DNA from: Pseudodesulfovibrio sp. zrk46
GTDB lineage: Bacteria; Desulfobacterota; Desulfovibrionia; Desulfovibrionales; Desulfovibrionaceae
Direction: 5' to 3'
Assembly (NCBI RefSeq): GCF_012516435.1
Contig: NZ_CP051216.1
Location: 2,436,001-2,500,000 of the forward strand
DNA: 64,000 nucleotides
Shown: one piece after another, positions 45,158 through 53,629 of the stretch
How positions within the stretch are numbered: position 1 is the first letter of the stretch
Layout of the letters: each line of letters begins with the position of its first letter
The notes under the pieces: generated by a model
Seen by the model: only the letters and a program-made list of their open reading frames with translations
Databases searched by the model: none
What the model was told of the DNA's origin: nothing
Made by a program: the position numbers and the translations under genes

Positions 45158-46612
45158 TCAATCGTACTGGATGGTATCGAGGTTCACACCGGTGGTTTCA
45201 ATGCGGAATAGCCAGGTGATGGCCGCGCCGATCAGAGAGGTTCCCACCAATATGTAGAGGATTGTCTGGGTTCCCAAATCGGCCAGGAGTACCGGGAATA
45301 AAAAGGCGGTGGTGGCCGCGCCGATCTTGGCAATGGAAGCTGCGATGCCGGAGCCGAGTCCTCGAATGTGGGTGGGGAAGACCTCGCCCGCAATGAGATA
45401 GGTCATGGCGTTGGGACCGAGGTTGGTCATGAAACTGAACAGCATGAACCCTGAGAAGAGGAAAAAGGTGCTGGATGGTCCAGTGTGCTCAAGGGAGAAG
45501 GAAGCAAGGAGCAACCCGGCGGCGCACCCGATGAAACCAATGATCTGGAGCTTGATGCGCCCCAGTCGATCAGCCATGAGCACGGCACCCATGATACCCA
45601 CCAGCAGGAGGATATCGATGAAGGCTGCCCCCTCGGCAGCCAGCATGTCGTTATGGATAAGGGAGGCCACGTTATGGGCGTGTTCCGATTGCGCTCCAAT
45701 GACCGAGGCCAGAATTGTGGGTGTGAATATGCCAATGCCATAGGTGCCGAGGTCCTGCAGGAACCATGGGACCGCAGCAAGGATGGTTGCTCTTCGATAT
45801 TTGCGTGAGAAGAGGGAAAGAACGCCTGATTTTTCACAGCCATTGTCCTTCGCGCATGTCTCTTCGAGTTTGACTTTCGGCGGGTAGGGAGGTTCCCGAC
45901 GCAGCAGTCGCTCAACCTCTATCTCCGCTTCCCTGACGCGCCCCTTGGAGGCGAGCCACGGTGCAGAATCTGTGATGGAAAAGCGTGCAAGGACAACGAG
46001 GATGGCAGGGATAACAGCGGTGGCGTACATCCATCGCCAGGCAGACAGGTCGGCGTTGTTCGCCAAGATGATATAGCCGATGCCCGTGCCGCACAATGCA
46101 CCTATGGCCTGAAATCCGAATGCTCCCAAAACCAGCTTGCCCCGGTTGGCGCTGGGTATGGATTCCGAGATAACCATGTGTGCGGTCGGGTAGTCGCAGC
46201 CCAGTGAGAGGCCTACGCCGAACAGGGCCGCCAGCAGGAAGGCGTAGCTGGTGCTGGCGACTAGCAGGACCAGACACAGGGCGAACAGAACCATCTCCAG
46301 AATGAACATGAACTTGCGGCCAAGGTGATCGGCCAAACCGCCCAGTGCTGTTGCGCCGATGAGGATGCCGATCAGTGGCATGGCGCTCACCGCGCCTTTT
46401 TCCATGGGAGTCAGGCCAAATTCCTGAACGATGAGGGGCAGGGCAACACCGGTCATGAAGACGACAAGGCCTTCGAAGAGCTTGCCTGCCGAGGCCAGTG
46501 TGCAGATACGCCACTGCATGCCGGTCATTGGCGTTGCCGGGGCAGGGGTGCCGTCCTGCCAGTACGGGGTCTCGTCGATGTATTCCTGTACTGTTTTCCG
46601 CTTTGTCGTCAT
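45158..46612 (-). CDS. MFS transporter, sugar-porter-like
   Basis: 484 residues and 12 membrane helices. Typical MFS loops are present: GGLADHLGRKFMFI between helices 2 and 3 (about 91-104), ESIPSANRGK after helix 4-5, MADRLGRIKLQIIG in the second half, and AGEVFPTHIRGLGSG. The family includes sugar and aromatic-acid symporters. The cytoplasmic N-terminus has about 30 residues. Substrate unknown and no catabolic genes flank it. Confidence 0.87.
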   Translation of the reverse strand: MTTKRKTVQEYIDETPYWQDGTPAPATPMTGMQWRICTLASAGKLFEGLVVFMTGVALPLIVQEFGLTPMEKGAVSAMPLIGILIGATALGGLADHLGRKFMFILEMVLFALCLVLLVASTSYAFLLAALFGVGLSLGCDYPTAHMVISESIPSANRGKLVLGAFGFQAIGALCGTGIGYIILANNADLSAWRWMYATAVIPAILVVLARFSITDSAPWLASKGRVREAEIEVERLLRREPPYPPKVKLEETCAKDNGCEKSGVLSLFSRKYRRATILAAVPWFLQDLGTYGIGIFTPTILASVIGAQSEHAHNVASLIHNDMLAAEGAAFIDILLLVGIMGAVLMADRLGRIKLQIIGFIGCAAGLLLASFSLEHTGPSSTFFLFSGFMLFSFMTNLGPNAMTYLIAGEVFPTHIRGLGSGIAASIAKIGAATTAFLFPVLLADLGTQTILYILVGTSLIGAAITWLFRIETTGVNLDTIQYD

Positions 46613-46814
46613 GTCCTCTTGGTCCCCCGCAAGTCATTCATGAGTAAGAAACGTAAGGGTAGATAATTAACTATCTCTCTCAGAATGGCAGAACGGTCAA
46701 GGAATGATGAAAACTGTAAAGTGTCACTTTCCTGTAACACGGTGAGTCGCTGGAAGGAGTAAAGGTTCGGCAGTGTGGATTGCACCCAAACCGATCTTAA
46801 CAGGAGTTCGCGAT

Positions 46815-47003
46815 ATGGAAGCCCAGATAGATAAACAGTATGCACCCAGCAACCAGATCAACGAGGAGCGTCATTGTTCTGTATGCTTTTCCCTGATTGA
46901 AGACCCCGAATGCCTATCCACCCTTGAAGGGCGCTGCTACTGCAAGCGCTGTCAGGCCACCTTTAAAACGAGTGAGAAGGCTCGCAATTCCCGTGTCGCT
47001 TAG
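46815..47003 (+). CDS. Small zinc-ribbon-like protein
   Basis: 62 residues from ATG 46815, which has AGGAG eight bases upstream; a longer GTG start (46773) lacks one. The core CSVCFSLIEDPECLSTLEGRCYCKRC region gives two Cys pairs (CSVC and CKRC) with extra Cys between, a likely zinc ribbon or rubredoxin-like knuckle. No signal peptide. Its TAG stop overlaps the stop of the convergent EamA gene. Function unknown. Confidence 0.65.
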   Translation: MEAQIDKQYAPSNQINEERHCSVCFSLIEDPECLSTLEGRCYCKRCQATFKTSEKARNSRVA

Positions 47004-47896
47004 GCGCGGGATTCTTCTGGGACAAGAAGCCTTTTAGGGCGGATAAGGCGCAGGTTCGGGAAGATGATTCCTGCGATAATCAAAGCCATGCCGCAGACCT
47101 GAATGGCATCCACCGATTCGTTCAGCAGTAGGGCGGCCAGGAGTACCGTGGTCACGGGTTCGATAGTGGAAAACATGGCCGCGTACGTGCTGCCGATCAC
47201 TTCAATCGCGCGATAGAGAAGGCTGATGGCCAGGGCCGTCGGGAGTATCCCCAAGCCCAGTGCAATGAGCCAGCCCTTTAATGGTTGGTCCAGAATAGTC
47301 AGCGGTGATGAAATGCAACTGCAGACGACAGCCATGAAGAAGACAACCCACAGGGAAATCCGTTTGGCTTCGTCGTTGCGGGTGAATCGTTGTACGACTG
47401 TCAGGTAGACCGAGAAAGTTGTCATGCATGCCAAGGCATACCAGATTCCTCGTATATCCACTGACCGGGCAAAGGCGTTGTAGAAGACCAGCCCGCATCC
47501 TCCCAATATCAGTAGTAATGAAAGATACAATGTCCGCCCTGGTTTGAGGCCGGTAAAGACCACGGCCAGCAGCGTGGTCATGAGTGGATACAGGTAGTAG
47601 ATCAGTGAGGTGGTGGAGGCCGGCATGTGTTGCAGGGCCTTGATGAATAGCCAGGACTGGAGCGGGTATATGCACATGCCCAGCACAGCAGCCTTGAGCA
47701 GCGCCTTGCGGGATATGCGCAACATGTCCCGGTTCGTCAGCGCAAACCAGCTGAAGAGTATGATCGCGCCAAAGGAAAAACGGTATTGGACGATCTGCAT
47801 CGGCGCCATTCCCATGGATAGGCCGGTCTTGGCAAAGATGGCTAGCGAACCGAGGCAGATGGCTGAAATGATGGAATAGGCGATTCCTTTGCCCAT
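47000..47896 (-). CDS. EamA-family (DMT) transporter
   Basis: 298 residues from ATG 47896; a longer frame into the deaminase gene is unlikely. Ten hydrophobic helices in two EamA repeats: GKGIAYSIISAICLGSLAIFAK at the start and IWYALACMTTFSVYLTVVQ mid-way; PASTTSLIYYLYPLMTTLLA and STIEPVTTVLLAALLLNE mark the end of each repeat. Members export metabolites or amino acids. It lies 34 bases after the deaminase gene on the same strand. Confidence 0.88.
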   Translation of the reverse strand: MGKGIAYSIISAICLGSLAIFAKTGLSMGMAPMQIVQYRFSFGAIILFSWFALTNRDMLRISRKALLKAAVLGMCIYPLQSWLFIKALQHMPASTTSLIYYLYPLMTTLLAVVFTGLKPGRTLYLSLLLILGGCGLVFYNAFARSVDIRGIWYALACMTTFSVYLTVVQRFTRNDEAKRISLWVVFFMAVVCSCISSPLTILDQPLKGWLIALGLGILPTALAISLLYRAIEVIGSTYAAMFSTIEPVTTVLLAALLLNESVDAIQVCGMALIIAGIIFPNLRLIRPKRLLVPEESRA

Positions 47897-47930
47897 GGTG
47901 TCCTTCGTATGGGGTAATACCCTGTGAGGG

Positions 47931-48533
47931 TTAGTCGCCGAGACGGGCGTTGTAGACGAAATTCTGGGACGCCGCGAATTCCTTGTATGCTGCGATGGCT
48001 TTGTCGCGCAGCACATCCTCGGTCAGGCTGATGCCGCGCCGGGCCAACTCTCCACGCCAATCTTCGGCCACTGGACCCTCGTCGAATCCGGTGATCTGCT
48101 CCAACTCGGGGCCATCGCCTGCAATGACCAGCGAACGTACGCCGGACCACAGCACCGCACCAAAGCACATGGCGCAGGGGCGCCAGTTCACCACCAGCTC
48201 ATGGGCGGGCAATCCTTCGCCGCCCAGATCGTATACATTGAGCATCTTCTGCGCCATGGACAGGGCCATGATTTCAGCGTGGGCTGACGAGCAATTGTAG
48301 TGCATGACACGGTTCACGCCGATGGTGACGAGCCGCCCGGAGTCGCGCTCGAAAACACCTGCCGCAAATGGACCACCAGTTTTGTTCAGAAAATTCTGAC
48401 GAGAGAATTCGATGACCGCAGCCATGCGTTCTTCAGGTGTTTCCAGATGTGTCGGCAGATCTTTCAGTGCCTGTTCCGCCCATTCGGGCATGCTCAGAGA
48501 GATGGAAAGATTGTCGCGGGTGAATTGTGTCAT
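47931..48533 (-). CDS. Cytidine/deoxycytidylate-deaminase-fold nucleoside deaminase
   Basis: 200 residues from ATG 48533 (GGAGG upstream). Zinc-dependent deaminase motifs: HAE (85-87) with catalytic Glu, and PCAMC (119-123). The flanking sequence (GGPFAAGVFERDSGRLVTIGVNRV, CSSAHAEIMAL) resembles guanine deaminase and tRNA adenosine deaminase-like proteins rather than cytidine deaminase. Likely removes an amino group from a purine base or related heterocycle. May be co-transcribed with the EamA exporter. Confidence 0.85.
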   Translation of the reverse strand: MTQFTRDNLSISLSMPEWAEQALKDLPTHLETPEERMAAVIEFSRQNFLNKTGGPFAAGVFERDSGRLVTIGVNRVMHYNCSSAHAEIMALSMAQKMLNVYDLGGEGLPAHELVVNWRPCAMCFGAVLWSGVRSLVIAGDGPELEQITGFDEGPVAEDWRGELARRGISLTEDVLRDKAIAAYKEFAASQNFVYNARLGD

Positions 48534-48920
48534 GAGTATCGCCTCCGTGCGACAAAACATGCGCTTCCCCACGACGAGGGTCAATGGAAAAATGTAAGAA
48601 TTGTGGGCTCGAGTGAGTAGAGGGAAGAAGCCCAGAAAATATCCATGTAGACGGGGCGTTGGGATACAGGTCTTCTGTTTGTTTCCGGTTTGATCAGATT
48701 TGTTGTGGTGTAGATAACCTGCTGTCTTTTTGTGGTTTTGCGTGGGTGTCGTGCCGAGTTGTATTGACGTCGTGTCCAGAAAAGGTGGATTTGTTGAGAG
48801 TGCTTCTTTTCTCTCTTCATAACTAATTGTAATTACAGTCTAGGCATGGTGGTTGCTTAGTCTTGAGTTCATGATTGCATGATGAAGGGCCGATTAACGA
48901 ATTACCAACGAGCAACATAC
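48534..48920. other. 387-base intergenic region without a recognised gene
   Basis: Between divergent deaminase and VPLPA-CTERM genes. I see no RNA family or frame with a ribosome-binding site. It contains a TTGACG (48765 area) and a near-palindrome TAATTGTAATTA about 48826-48837, either of which may belong to promoters for the flanking genes. Confidence 0.4.
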
Positions 48921-49514
48921 ATGAAATTTCGCATTTTGCTTCTGACCTGCGTCTCCGTGTTAATATTTGGATCGAACGCTTTTGCCATGTTTGCGGATAA
49001 TGTGGAGTGGACAATGGGTACCAACCTTTCTGCCACTTCTTCCCGTGCCAATATTGAAAATGCGTTGGGCAGTTTCAGTGATGCTGCTTATAACCCAGCA
49101 TACAGTGATATCGATTTCCTGAGCTTGGGGCTCGGCGGTAAAGCCATCTTTTCCTTTGGTGATAGTTCCTTCACCGGAAAGGTTTCCATCTACGAAACCA
49201 CTTGGGGAAGGCCCAATAATTACGATGAATACGCGGCCGTTTACGTCAGTACTGACAAAGTAAACTGGGATCCGATTCCAGAAGTACTGTTCAATCAGGA
49301 TATTGATGAAGCGGGTGCTCTTACATTCGATGTCAAAGGTGTCTTTAAGTACCTGATGGTTGAGGATATCACTGTAAGCCAAGGTGGCGTAGCCGGCGAC
49401 GGCTTCGATATCAACGCCGTTTCTGTGAGCCCGACTCCGATTCCCGGTGCCGCCTTGCTACTTGGGTCCGGTTTGATCGGCCTTGTCGGCATTCGCAGAC
49501 GAATCAAGGCGTAG
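48921..49514 (+). CDS. VPLPA-CTERM sorting-signal surface protein
   Basis: 197 residues from ATG 48921. A signal peptide (MKFRILLLTCVSVLIFGSNAFA) is followed by a domain with predicted beta structure (KAIFSFGDSSFTGKVSIYET, AAVYVSTDKVNWDPIPEVLF) reminiscent of lectin-like extracellular domains. The C-terminal 28 residues hold the sorting signal: PIPGAALLLGSGLIGLVGIRRR, a VPLPA/PEP-CTERM-type tripartite motif of a short Pro-containing motif, a hydrophobic helix and a basic end. Exosortase and exopolysaccharide genes that usually process such proteins are not in the window. Confidence 0.85.
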   Translation: MKFRILLLTCVSVLIFGSNAFAMFADNVEWTMGTNLSATSSRANIENALGSFSDAAYNPAYSDIDFLSLGLGGKAIFSFGDSSFTGKVSIYETTWGRPNNYDEYAAVYVSTDKVNWDPIPEVLFNQDIDEAGALTFDVKGVFKYLMVEDITVSQGGVAGDGFDINAVSVSPTPIPGAALLLGSGLIGLVGIRRRIKA

Positions 49515-49539
49515 AACAACATTACGCGAAAGTATTGAA

Positions 49540-49573
49540 GGCCTCCCGCTGGTTATCCGGCGGGAGGCTTTCT
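49540..49573 (+). terminator. Terminator of the VPLPA-CTERM gene
   Basis: GCCTCCCGC (49541-49549) pairs with GCGGGAGGC (49560-49568), followed by TTTCTGTTTG. The rest of the 311-base gap up to 49825 holds a promoter-like element but no gene. Confidence 0.8.
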
Positions 49574-49756
49574 GTTTGTTTGGTGTATCTGTGGTTGCTT
49601 TCTTTCAGATCTCTGTGGGAAGTTTATTTGAAAGAATCAAAAACAGTTTTTTGAATTAAGTCGCGATAATTCTACCACTTAAGTTGTATTTGCCTCTGCT
49701 TCTGATTCAGCATGATCTATGTATTGATGGATGGCTGAGAATAAAGAGAAATTAAG

Positions 49757-49786
49757 TTGACAAATTGGTTGATCCATCATTATGCG
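49757..49786 (+). promoter_or_regulatory. Sigma-70-like promoter of the DUF2325-sia operon
   Basis: A perfect -35 TTGACA (49757-49762) is followed by TTATGC or TATGCG at about 49780-49786, at 17-18 bases spacing. Transcription would begin near 49793, leaving about 33 untranslated bases before ATG 49826. The -10 match is only fair. Confidence 0.4.
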
Positions 49787-49825
49787 ATGAAAACGATTTT
49801 CAATTTCACCAAAAGAGAGGTTGTT

Positions 49826-50107
49826 ATGTGCGCAGCGTTAGTGGGTGATCTGCAGTGGCTGATGGAGTCGTGCGAGCTGGGTGAAGACATGAAAAATCAT
49901 CAACTGAAGTGCCTGACTGGGAAAGAGGATGACCTCAATGATTTCGTATCCACCTCGGATGTGGTGGTCATGATGACTGATCAGGTGCCTCATGCCGTTC
50001 GAAGACGGGTGCTCTCCGTGGCTTCGGTCAATAGCGTGCCGGTCTATATGCGTCATTCGTGCGGTGCTCTGTTGCTGGAATCCTGCCTGCACCACGCAGC
50101 CGCTTAA
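49826..50107 (+). CDS. DUF2325 protein heading the Sia-like operon
   Basis: 93 residues from ATG 49826 (GAGAGG upstream). The sequence follows the DUF2325 pattern: AALVGDLQWL at the start, SDVVVMMTDQVPHAVRRRV in the middle and PVYMRHSCGALLLESCL at the end, with three Cys. The domain is cytoplasmic and of unknown function; some relatives are proposed to sense or act with metal or nucleotide. First gene of an apparent nine-gene operon ending at 56396. Confidence 0.75.
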   Translation: MCAALVGDLQWLMESCELGEDMKNHQLKCLTGKEDDLNDFVSTSDVVVMMTDQVPHAVRRRVLSVASVNSVPVYMRHSCGALLLESCLHHAAA

Positions 50108-50124
50108 TGGGTGGGGGAGAGAGA

Positions 50125-50295
50125 ATGATCCAGATTCAACCGAGGACCGAAGCGTCCAAATCAGTGTCCCGGCTTCTCAATACGATCGAACGAAGAGTTC
50201 GCCGGGAAATGCGTCGGATGGTGTCAGTGGCTTGCGGAGCTACGTTGCTGATGGTTGCCATCAATATCGTGATCATCATGCATATGGTCTCTTAA
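50125..50295 (+). CDS. Small single-pass membrane protein
   Basis: 56 residues from ATG 50125 (GGGGGAGAG upstream). A basic N-terminal half (ERRVRREMRRMV) precedes one hydrophobic helix (ACGATLLMVAINIVIIMHMVS), so the N-terminus is cytoplasmic. It lies 17 bases after the DUF2325 gene and ahead of the diguanylate cyclase. It may anchor or modulate a partner of the operon. No known family. Confidence 0.55.
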   Translation: MIQIQPRTEASKSVSRLLNTIERRVRREMRRMVSVACGATLLMVAINIVIIMHMVS

Positions 50296-50303
50296 TCTAA
50301 ACG

Positions 50304-50320
50304 AAAGCGAGTTCGCTTTT
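50304..50320 (+). promoter_or_regulatory. Hairpin overlapping the start of the siaD-like gene
   Basis: AAAGCGA (50304-50310) pairs with TCGCTTT (50313-50319) with a 2-base loop, just before ATG 50331 and across an alternative TTG start at 50319. In the mRNA it could limit translation of the cyclase. Confidence 0.35.
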
Positions 50321-50330
50321 GAGTTCGGAA

Positions 50331-51485
50331 ATGGTTTCAGAAGTTTTCCAGAAAGAAGCAGATACCCTTGAGTTGGCCCAGGAAGCCCTGGCCAACTCGG
50401 TGGGTATGGATGCGCACTCCGATAAGGCGTTTCGGGCATTGGTCAAAGGCTATGCCCGGCTCCTTCGTCAGAGTCGTCGCATGGTGACCATGGGCGATCG
50501 GATTCAACAGGCGCTCAACGATTTGAATCGTGAGATTGCCGCCAGTGAATCCAAGTATCGTGGCGTGTTTGAGAACGTGAACGAAGGGATCTACCGGTGC
50601 GCTCCGGATGGAACCTTTGTCGAGGTCAACCCGGCCATGGCAGTCATGTTTGGTTTTACGGACGGTGAGGCATTCATGGCTACGGTTCAGAATATCAAAG
50701 AGCTGTTTTGCTCTCACTCAGACTATGAGCGCTATCAGGAATTGCTTGGCTCAGAAGGCGTCCATCGTCATGAAGTCAAGGCGTGCGGTCCCGGTGAGGT
50801 GACCCTCTGGGCCGAAATCAGCGCCAGCGTGTTGCATGATGAGGAGGATCAGACATGCACCGGCGTGGTCGGTGTTTTGGCCGACGTAACCGAGCGCAAG
50901 CAAATGCTGGAAGAGATGTGCCGTTTGGCCCGCACCGACAGCCTGACCAGCTTGTGGAATCGCGGTTACTTCATGGAACTGGCAAACAGGGAAGTGGCCC
51001 GTTGTCTCCGCAGCGGCGCTCCGCTGTCGCTATTGATTGTCGACGTGGATTATTTCAAGGCAGTCAATGACACCTACGGTCACGATGTTGGGGATCAGGC
51101 GTTGATCTCCCTCGCCAAGACGCTCCGTACTTCGGTGCGCGAGGTGGATGTCGTGGGCCGACACGGCGGAGAGGAGTTCGTCGTGTTGCTGCCGGATGCC
51201 AATCAGGAAGAGGCGGCTGTGGTTTCCGAGCGCATTGCCGAAGCAGTCCGCAGGAACATCGTTGAGTGCAACGACCTCAAGGTGCCGCTGACGGTGAGTA
51301 TCGGCATGGCCTCCCTGCAGCGGGGTGATGACTTGGATTCCATCCTCAAGTTTGCCGACATCGCCTTGTACGCCGCCAAAAAGAAGGGGCGCGACCGGGT
51401 TGAGGTCTATCAGCGAAAGCCGCAAGCCTGCGACTTGAAAGGGTGCCCCAAGCAGTTGCTCAGCATTTCCGGAGGCGGTCGATGA
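50331..51485 (+). CDS. siaD: Diguanylate cyclase, SiaD-like, with PAS domain
   Basis: 384 residues from ATG 50331 (TTG 50319 would add four). An N-terminal coiled-coil region (1-85, KALVKGYARLLRQSRRM, QALNDLNREIAASESKY) leads to a PAS domain (about 85-200) and a GGDEF domain with GGEEF and the RxxD inhibitory site (REVD five residues before). Stop overlaps the next start as ATGA. In Pseudomonas aeruginosa SiaD makes cyclic di-GMP only when SiaC binds; the siaA-, siaB- and siaC-like genes follow directly here, so the assignment rests on operon context. The PAS is extra compared with P. aeruginosa. Confidence 0.8.
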   Translation: MVSEVFQKEADTLELAQEALANSVGMDAHSDKAFRALVKGYARLLRQSRRMVTMGDRIQQALNDLNREIAASESKYRGVFENVNEGIYRCAPDGTFVEVNPAMAVMFGFTDGEAFMATVQNIKELFCSHSDYERYQELLGSEGVHRHEVKACGPGEVTLWAEISASVLHDEEDQTCTGVVGVLADVTERKQMLEEMCRLARTDSLTSLWNRGYFMELANREVARCLRSGAPLSLLIVDVDYFKAVNDTYGHDVGDQALISLAKTLRTSVREVDVVGRHGGEEFVVLLPDANQEEAAVVSERIAEAVRRNIVECNDLKVPLTVSIGMASLQRGDDLDSILKFADIALYAAKKKGRDRVEVYQRKPQACDLKGCPKQLLSISGGGR

Positions 51486-52657
51486 ACGTCCTGACCAATA
51501 TGGGCCACGCCATGCTCAACTGGAGTGTGGAGCGGAAAATGACCCTCATGCTGTTTATCTGCATCGTGGTCTTCCCACTCGTCGCATTCATCCTCCTCCA
51601 GTCCCGGGGAGTCGGAACGGCAACGAATTTTCTGATCGGTTTGATCGTGGCATCGATCATTCTGCTGGTGCCATTTTCCAAATGGATGAGCCATATTGTT
51701 GCGCTGCGTCCGATCAAGGAACTCAATGACCAGTGCCGTCTTCTCAAAGAAGGCAATTATTCGCAGGTTGATCTGCCGCCCGTAGGTGGTGAAGGCTACG
51801 ATTTTCTGACCTTGAAGCGGAATATGCACTGGATGGGACACACCATCGCTACCCGCGAGCTCAAGTTGCAGACGGCCATGGCCGACCTGGCCACGGCGCA
51901 GCGGCATATCGGTGAAAGCCTCGATTACGCCCGGCTCATCCAGACCTCGTTTCTGCCCAAGAAGGTCGATCTTTACGATTATATCCCCAACCATTTTCTC
52001 CTCTGGGAGCAGCGGGACGCTGTTGGCGGTGACGCCTACTGGCTCAAGGCAACGGAGAGCGGGTTTTTCGTGGGGGTCATCGACTGCACCGGACATGGTG
52101 TTCCGGGCGCGTTCATGACGCTCATCGTGACATCGTTGCTCGACAAGGCCACGGCAGACGGAACCACCAGTCCCGCCAAAGTTCTTGGCCGTATGAATCG
52201 TTTGATCAAAGACGCTCTTGGCCAGAACAATAGAGACTCCCAGTCGGACGACGGTATGGATTGCGCGCTGTGCCATGTGTCTTCGGACAGGAGAAGTCTT
52301 GTTTTCGCCGGGGCCAATTCGCCGCTCTATGTGGTGGGTACTGACGGTGCCAGGCGTCTCAAGGGCGACCGGTGCGGGCTCGGCTATGTTCGGTCCGAGC
52401 GCGAGTTCGACTTCACTGATGTCCCGGTGGAAATGGCACAGGGAGACAGGGTCTACCTCATTTCCGACGGAATCGTGGATCAGGTTGGCGGTCAGCGGGA
52501 TTTCCCGTTCGGGAGAAAGCGTTTCGTGAAATTTATTGAGGAACACCGTGGTGGTCCCATCGAAGAACAGGGCGCACAGCTGATGCAGGAGTTCAAGGAA
52601 TTCCAAGGCCAGCAGAAGCGTCGGGATGATGTGACTGTCATTGGGTTTGAATTGTAA
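51482..52657 (+). CDS. siaA: SiaA-like membrane PP2C phosphatase
   Basis: 391 residues from ATG 51482 (GGAGG upstream). Two membrane helices (about 20-40 and 48-66) with almost no periplasmic loop, a HAMP-like linker (RPIKELNDQCRLLKEGNYSQ), then a PP2C/SpoIIE domain whose metal ligands are intact: DAVGGDAYW, GVIDCTGHGVPGAFMT, DDGMDCALCHV, LISDGIVDQVGG, RRDDVTVIGF. In the Pseudomonas system SiaA dephosphorylates SiaC, freeing it to activate SiaD. The periplasmic sensor of Pseudomonas SiaA is essentially absent, so the input signal probably differs. Confidence 0.85.
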   Translation: MNVLTNMGHAMLNWSVERKMTLMLFICIVVFPLVAFILLQSRGVGTATNFLIGLIVASIILLVPFSKWMSHIVALRPIKELNDQCRLLKEGNYSQVDLPPVGGEGYDFLTLKRNMHWMGHTIATRELKLQTAMADLATAQRHIGESLDYARLIQTSFLPKKVDLYDYIPNHFLLWEQRDAVGGDAYWLKATESGFFVGVIDCTGHGVPGAFMTLIVTSLLDKATADGTTSPAKVLGRMNRLIKDALGQNNRDSQSDDGMDCALCHVSSDRRSLVFAGANSPLYVVGTDGARRLKGDRCGLGYVRSEREFDFTDVPVEMAQGDRVYLISDGIVDQVGGQRDFPFGRKRFVKFIEEHRGGPIEEQGAQLMQEFKEFQGQQKRRDDVTVIGFEL

Positions 52658-52669
52658 GGAATGCGAGAA

Positions 52670-53224
52670 ATGAAAATGAGTTTGTTCAAATATTACGATG
52701 AAATGCAGAGGGAAGGTGTGATTCTTTACTTCAACGGCCCGGTATCGCAACCGGTGGTGGAATCCATTGCCGAATTGATGCGAACGAAAATGCGCGCCGA
52801 AGAGGCCAAGATGGGGTCGGTACAGCGGGTCTTTGCCGTCTTGGTGGAGCAGATGCAGAACATCGTCCGCTACTCCTCCGAGCGTCACATGGACAGCCCG
52901 AAGTTTCAGGGTGAGATGGCCCACGGCCAGGTAGTCGTAGGCCGTGAGGAGGACGGACGCTTCTTCGTTGCCTGCGGAAACAGGATCCTGGCTGAAGACA
53001 GCGGCGGGCTGGCCGAGCAGATTGACCTGTTGCAGAGCATGAATCGTGATGAACTCAAGGCATACTACAAGGAGCGCCGCAAAGCTCCGGATTGCGCCAC
53101 GCACAAGGGGGCAGGGCTCGGATTTGTCGAGATGGCCCGCAAGGCTGCTCAGCCCCTTGCCTACGATATTGTACCGATGGGCGGCGGCACTTCGTTTTTT
53201 TCCATGAAAGTGGTGACCCAGTAG
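52670..53224 (+). CDS. siaB: SiaB-like serine kinase/anti-sigma-fold protein
   Basis: 184 residues from ATG 52670 (AAGGA nine bases before; ATG 52661 touches it). It has the GHKL-type fold of SiaB: VFAVLVEQMQNIVRYSSERH matches the N-box, CGNRILAEDSGGLAEQIDLL follows, and KGAGLGFVEMARKAAQPL the glycine-rich box. In P. aeruginosa SiaB phosphorylates SiaC and so blocks SiaD activation. Here it lies between siaA and siaC genes, 12 and 8 bases apart, matching that partner-switch. Confidence 0.85.
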   Translation: MKMSLFKYYDEMQREGVILYFNGPVSQPVVESIAELMRTKMRAEEAKMGSVQRVFAVLVEQMQNIVRYSSERHMDSPKFQGEMAHGQVVVGREEDGRFFVACGNRILAEDSGGLAEQIDLLQSMNRDELKAYYKERRKAPDCATHKGAGLGFVEMARKAAQPLAYDIVPMGGGTSFFSMKVVTQ

Positions 53225-53232
53225 GAGGAACC

Positions 53233-53619
53233 ATGACCAAATATAGCGTTCAGGCGACCACCTCGTCGCCGTATATCAACTTTGACCCCGATTCCAAATC
53301 CTTTGAAATCAAGGGCGAATCCTATCCCGAAAATTGCTGGGCCTTCTACAGCCCCATGTTTGACTGGCTGAAGAGCTACTTTTCTTCCATCAACGGTTCG
53401 CCTGTGGAGATCGACATGGAGATCGTCTACTTCAATTCTTCTTCTTCCAAGACCTTCATGGACTTTTTCGAGATGCTCGATGATCAGGCCGAGCTCGGCA
53501 AGAATATCGTGGTCAACTGGCGTTACCACGAGGAAAACGAGTCGGCCATGGAGTGCGGCGAAGAGTTCATGGAAGACGTGGAACGTATCAAATTCAATCT
53601 CGTGGAATTCACGGACTAG
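53233..53619 (+). CDS. siaC: SiaC-like (DUF1987) regulatory phosphoprotein
   Basis: 128 residues from ATG 53233 (GGAGGAAC upstream). The DUF1987 signatures SPYINFDPDSKSFEIKGESYPENCWAFYSP and YFNSSSSKTF (68-75) are present. In P. aeruginosa SiaC the phosphorylated residue is a Thr in this loop; here the segment is all Ser (69-72). It should bind SiaD when unphosphorylated. The AAA+ gene starts 10 bases later. Confidence 0.87.
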   Translation: MTKYSVQATTSSPYINFDPDSKSFEIKGESYPENCWAFYSPMFDWLKSYFSSINGSPVEIDMEIVYFNSSSSKTFMDFFEMLDDQAELGKNIVVNWRYHEENESAMECGEEFMEDVERIKFNLVEFTD

Positions 53620-53629
53620 GGGGCTATAA

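Noticed and set aside
51410-53104. A 564-codon minus-strand frame opposite siaA and siaB
   Set aside because: Low-complexity shadow of two genes with clear motifs and overlapping operon starts.
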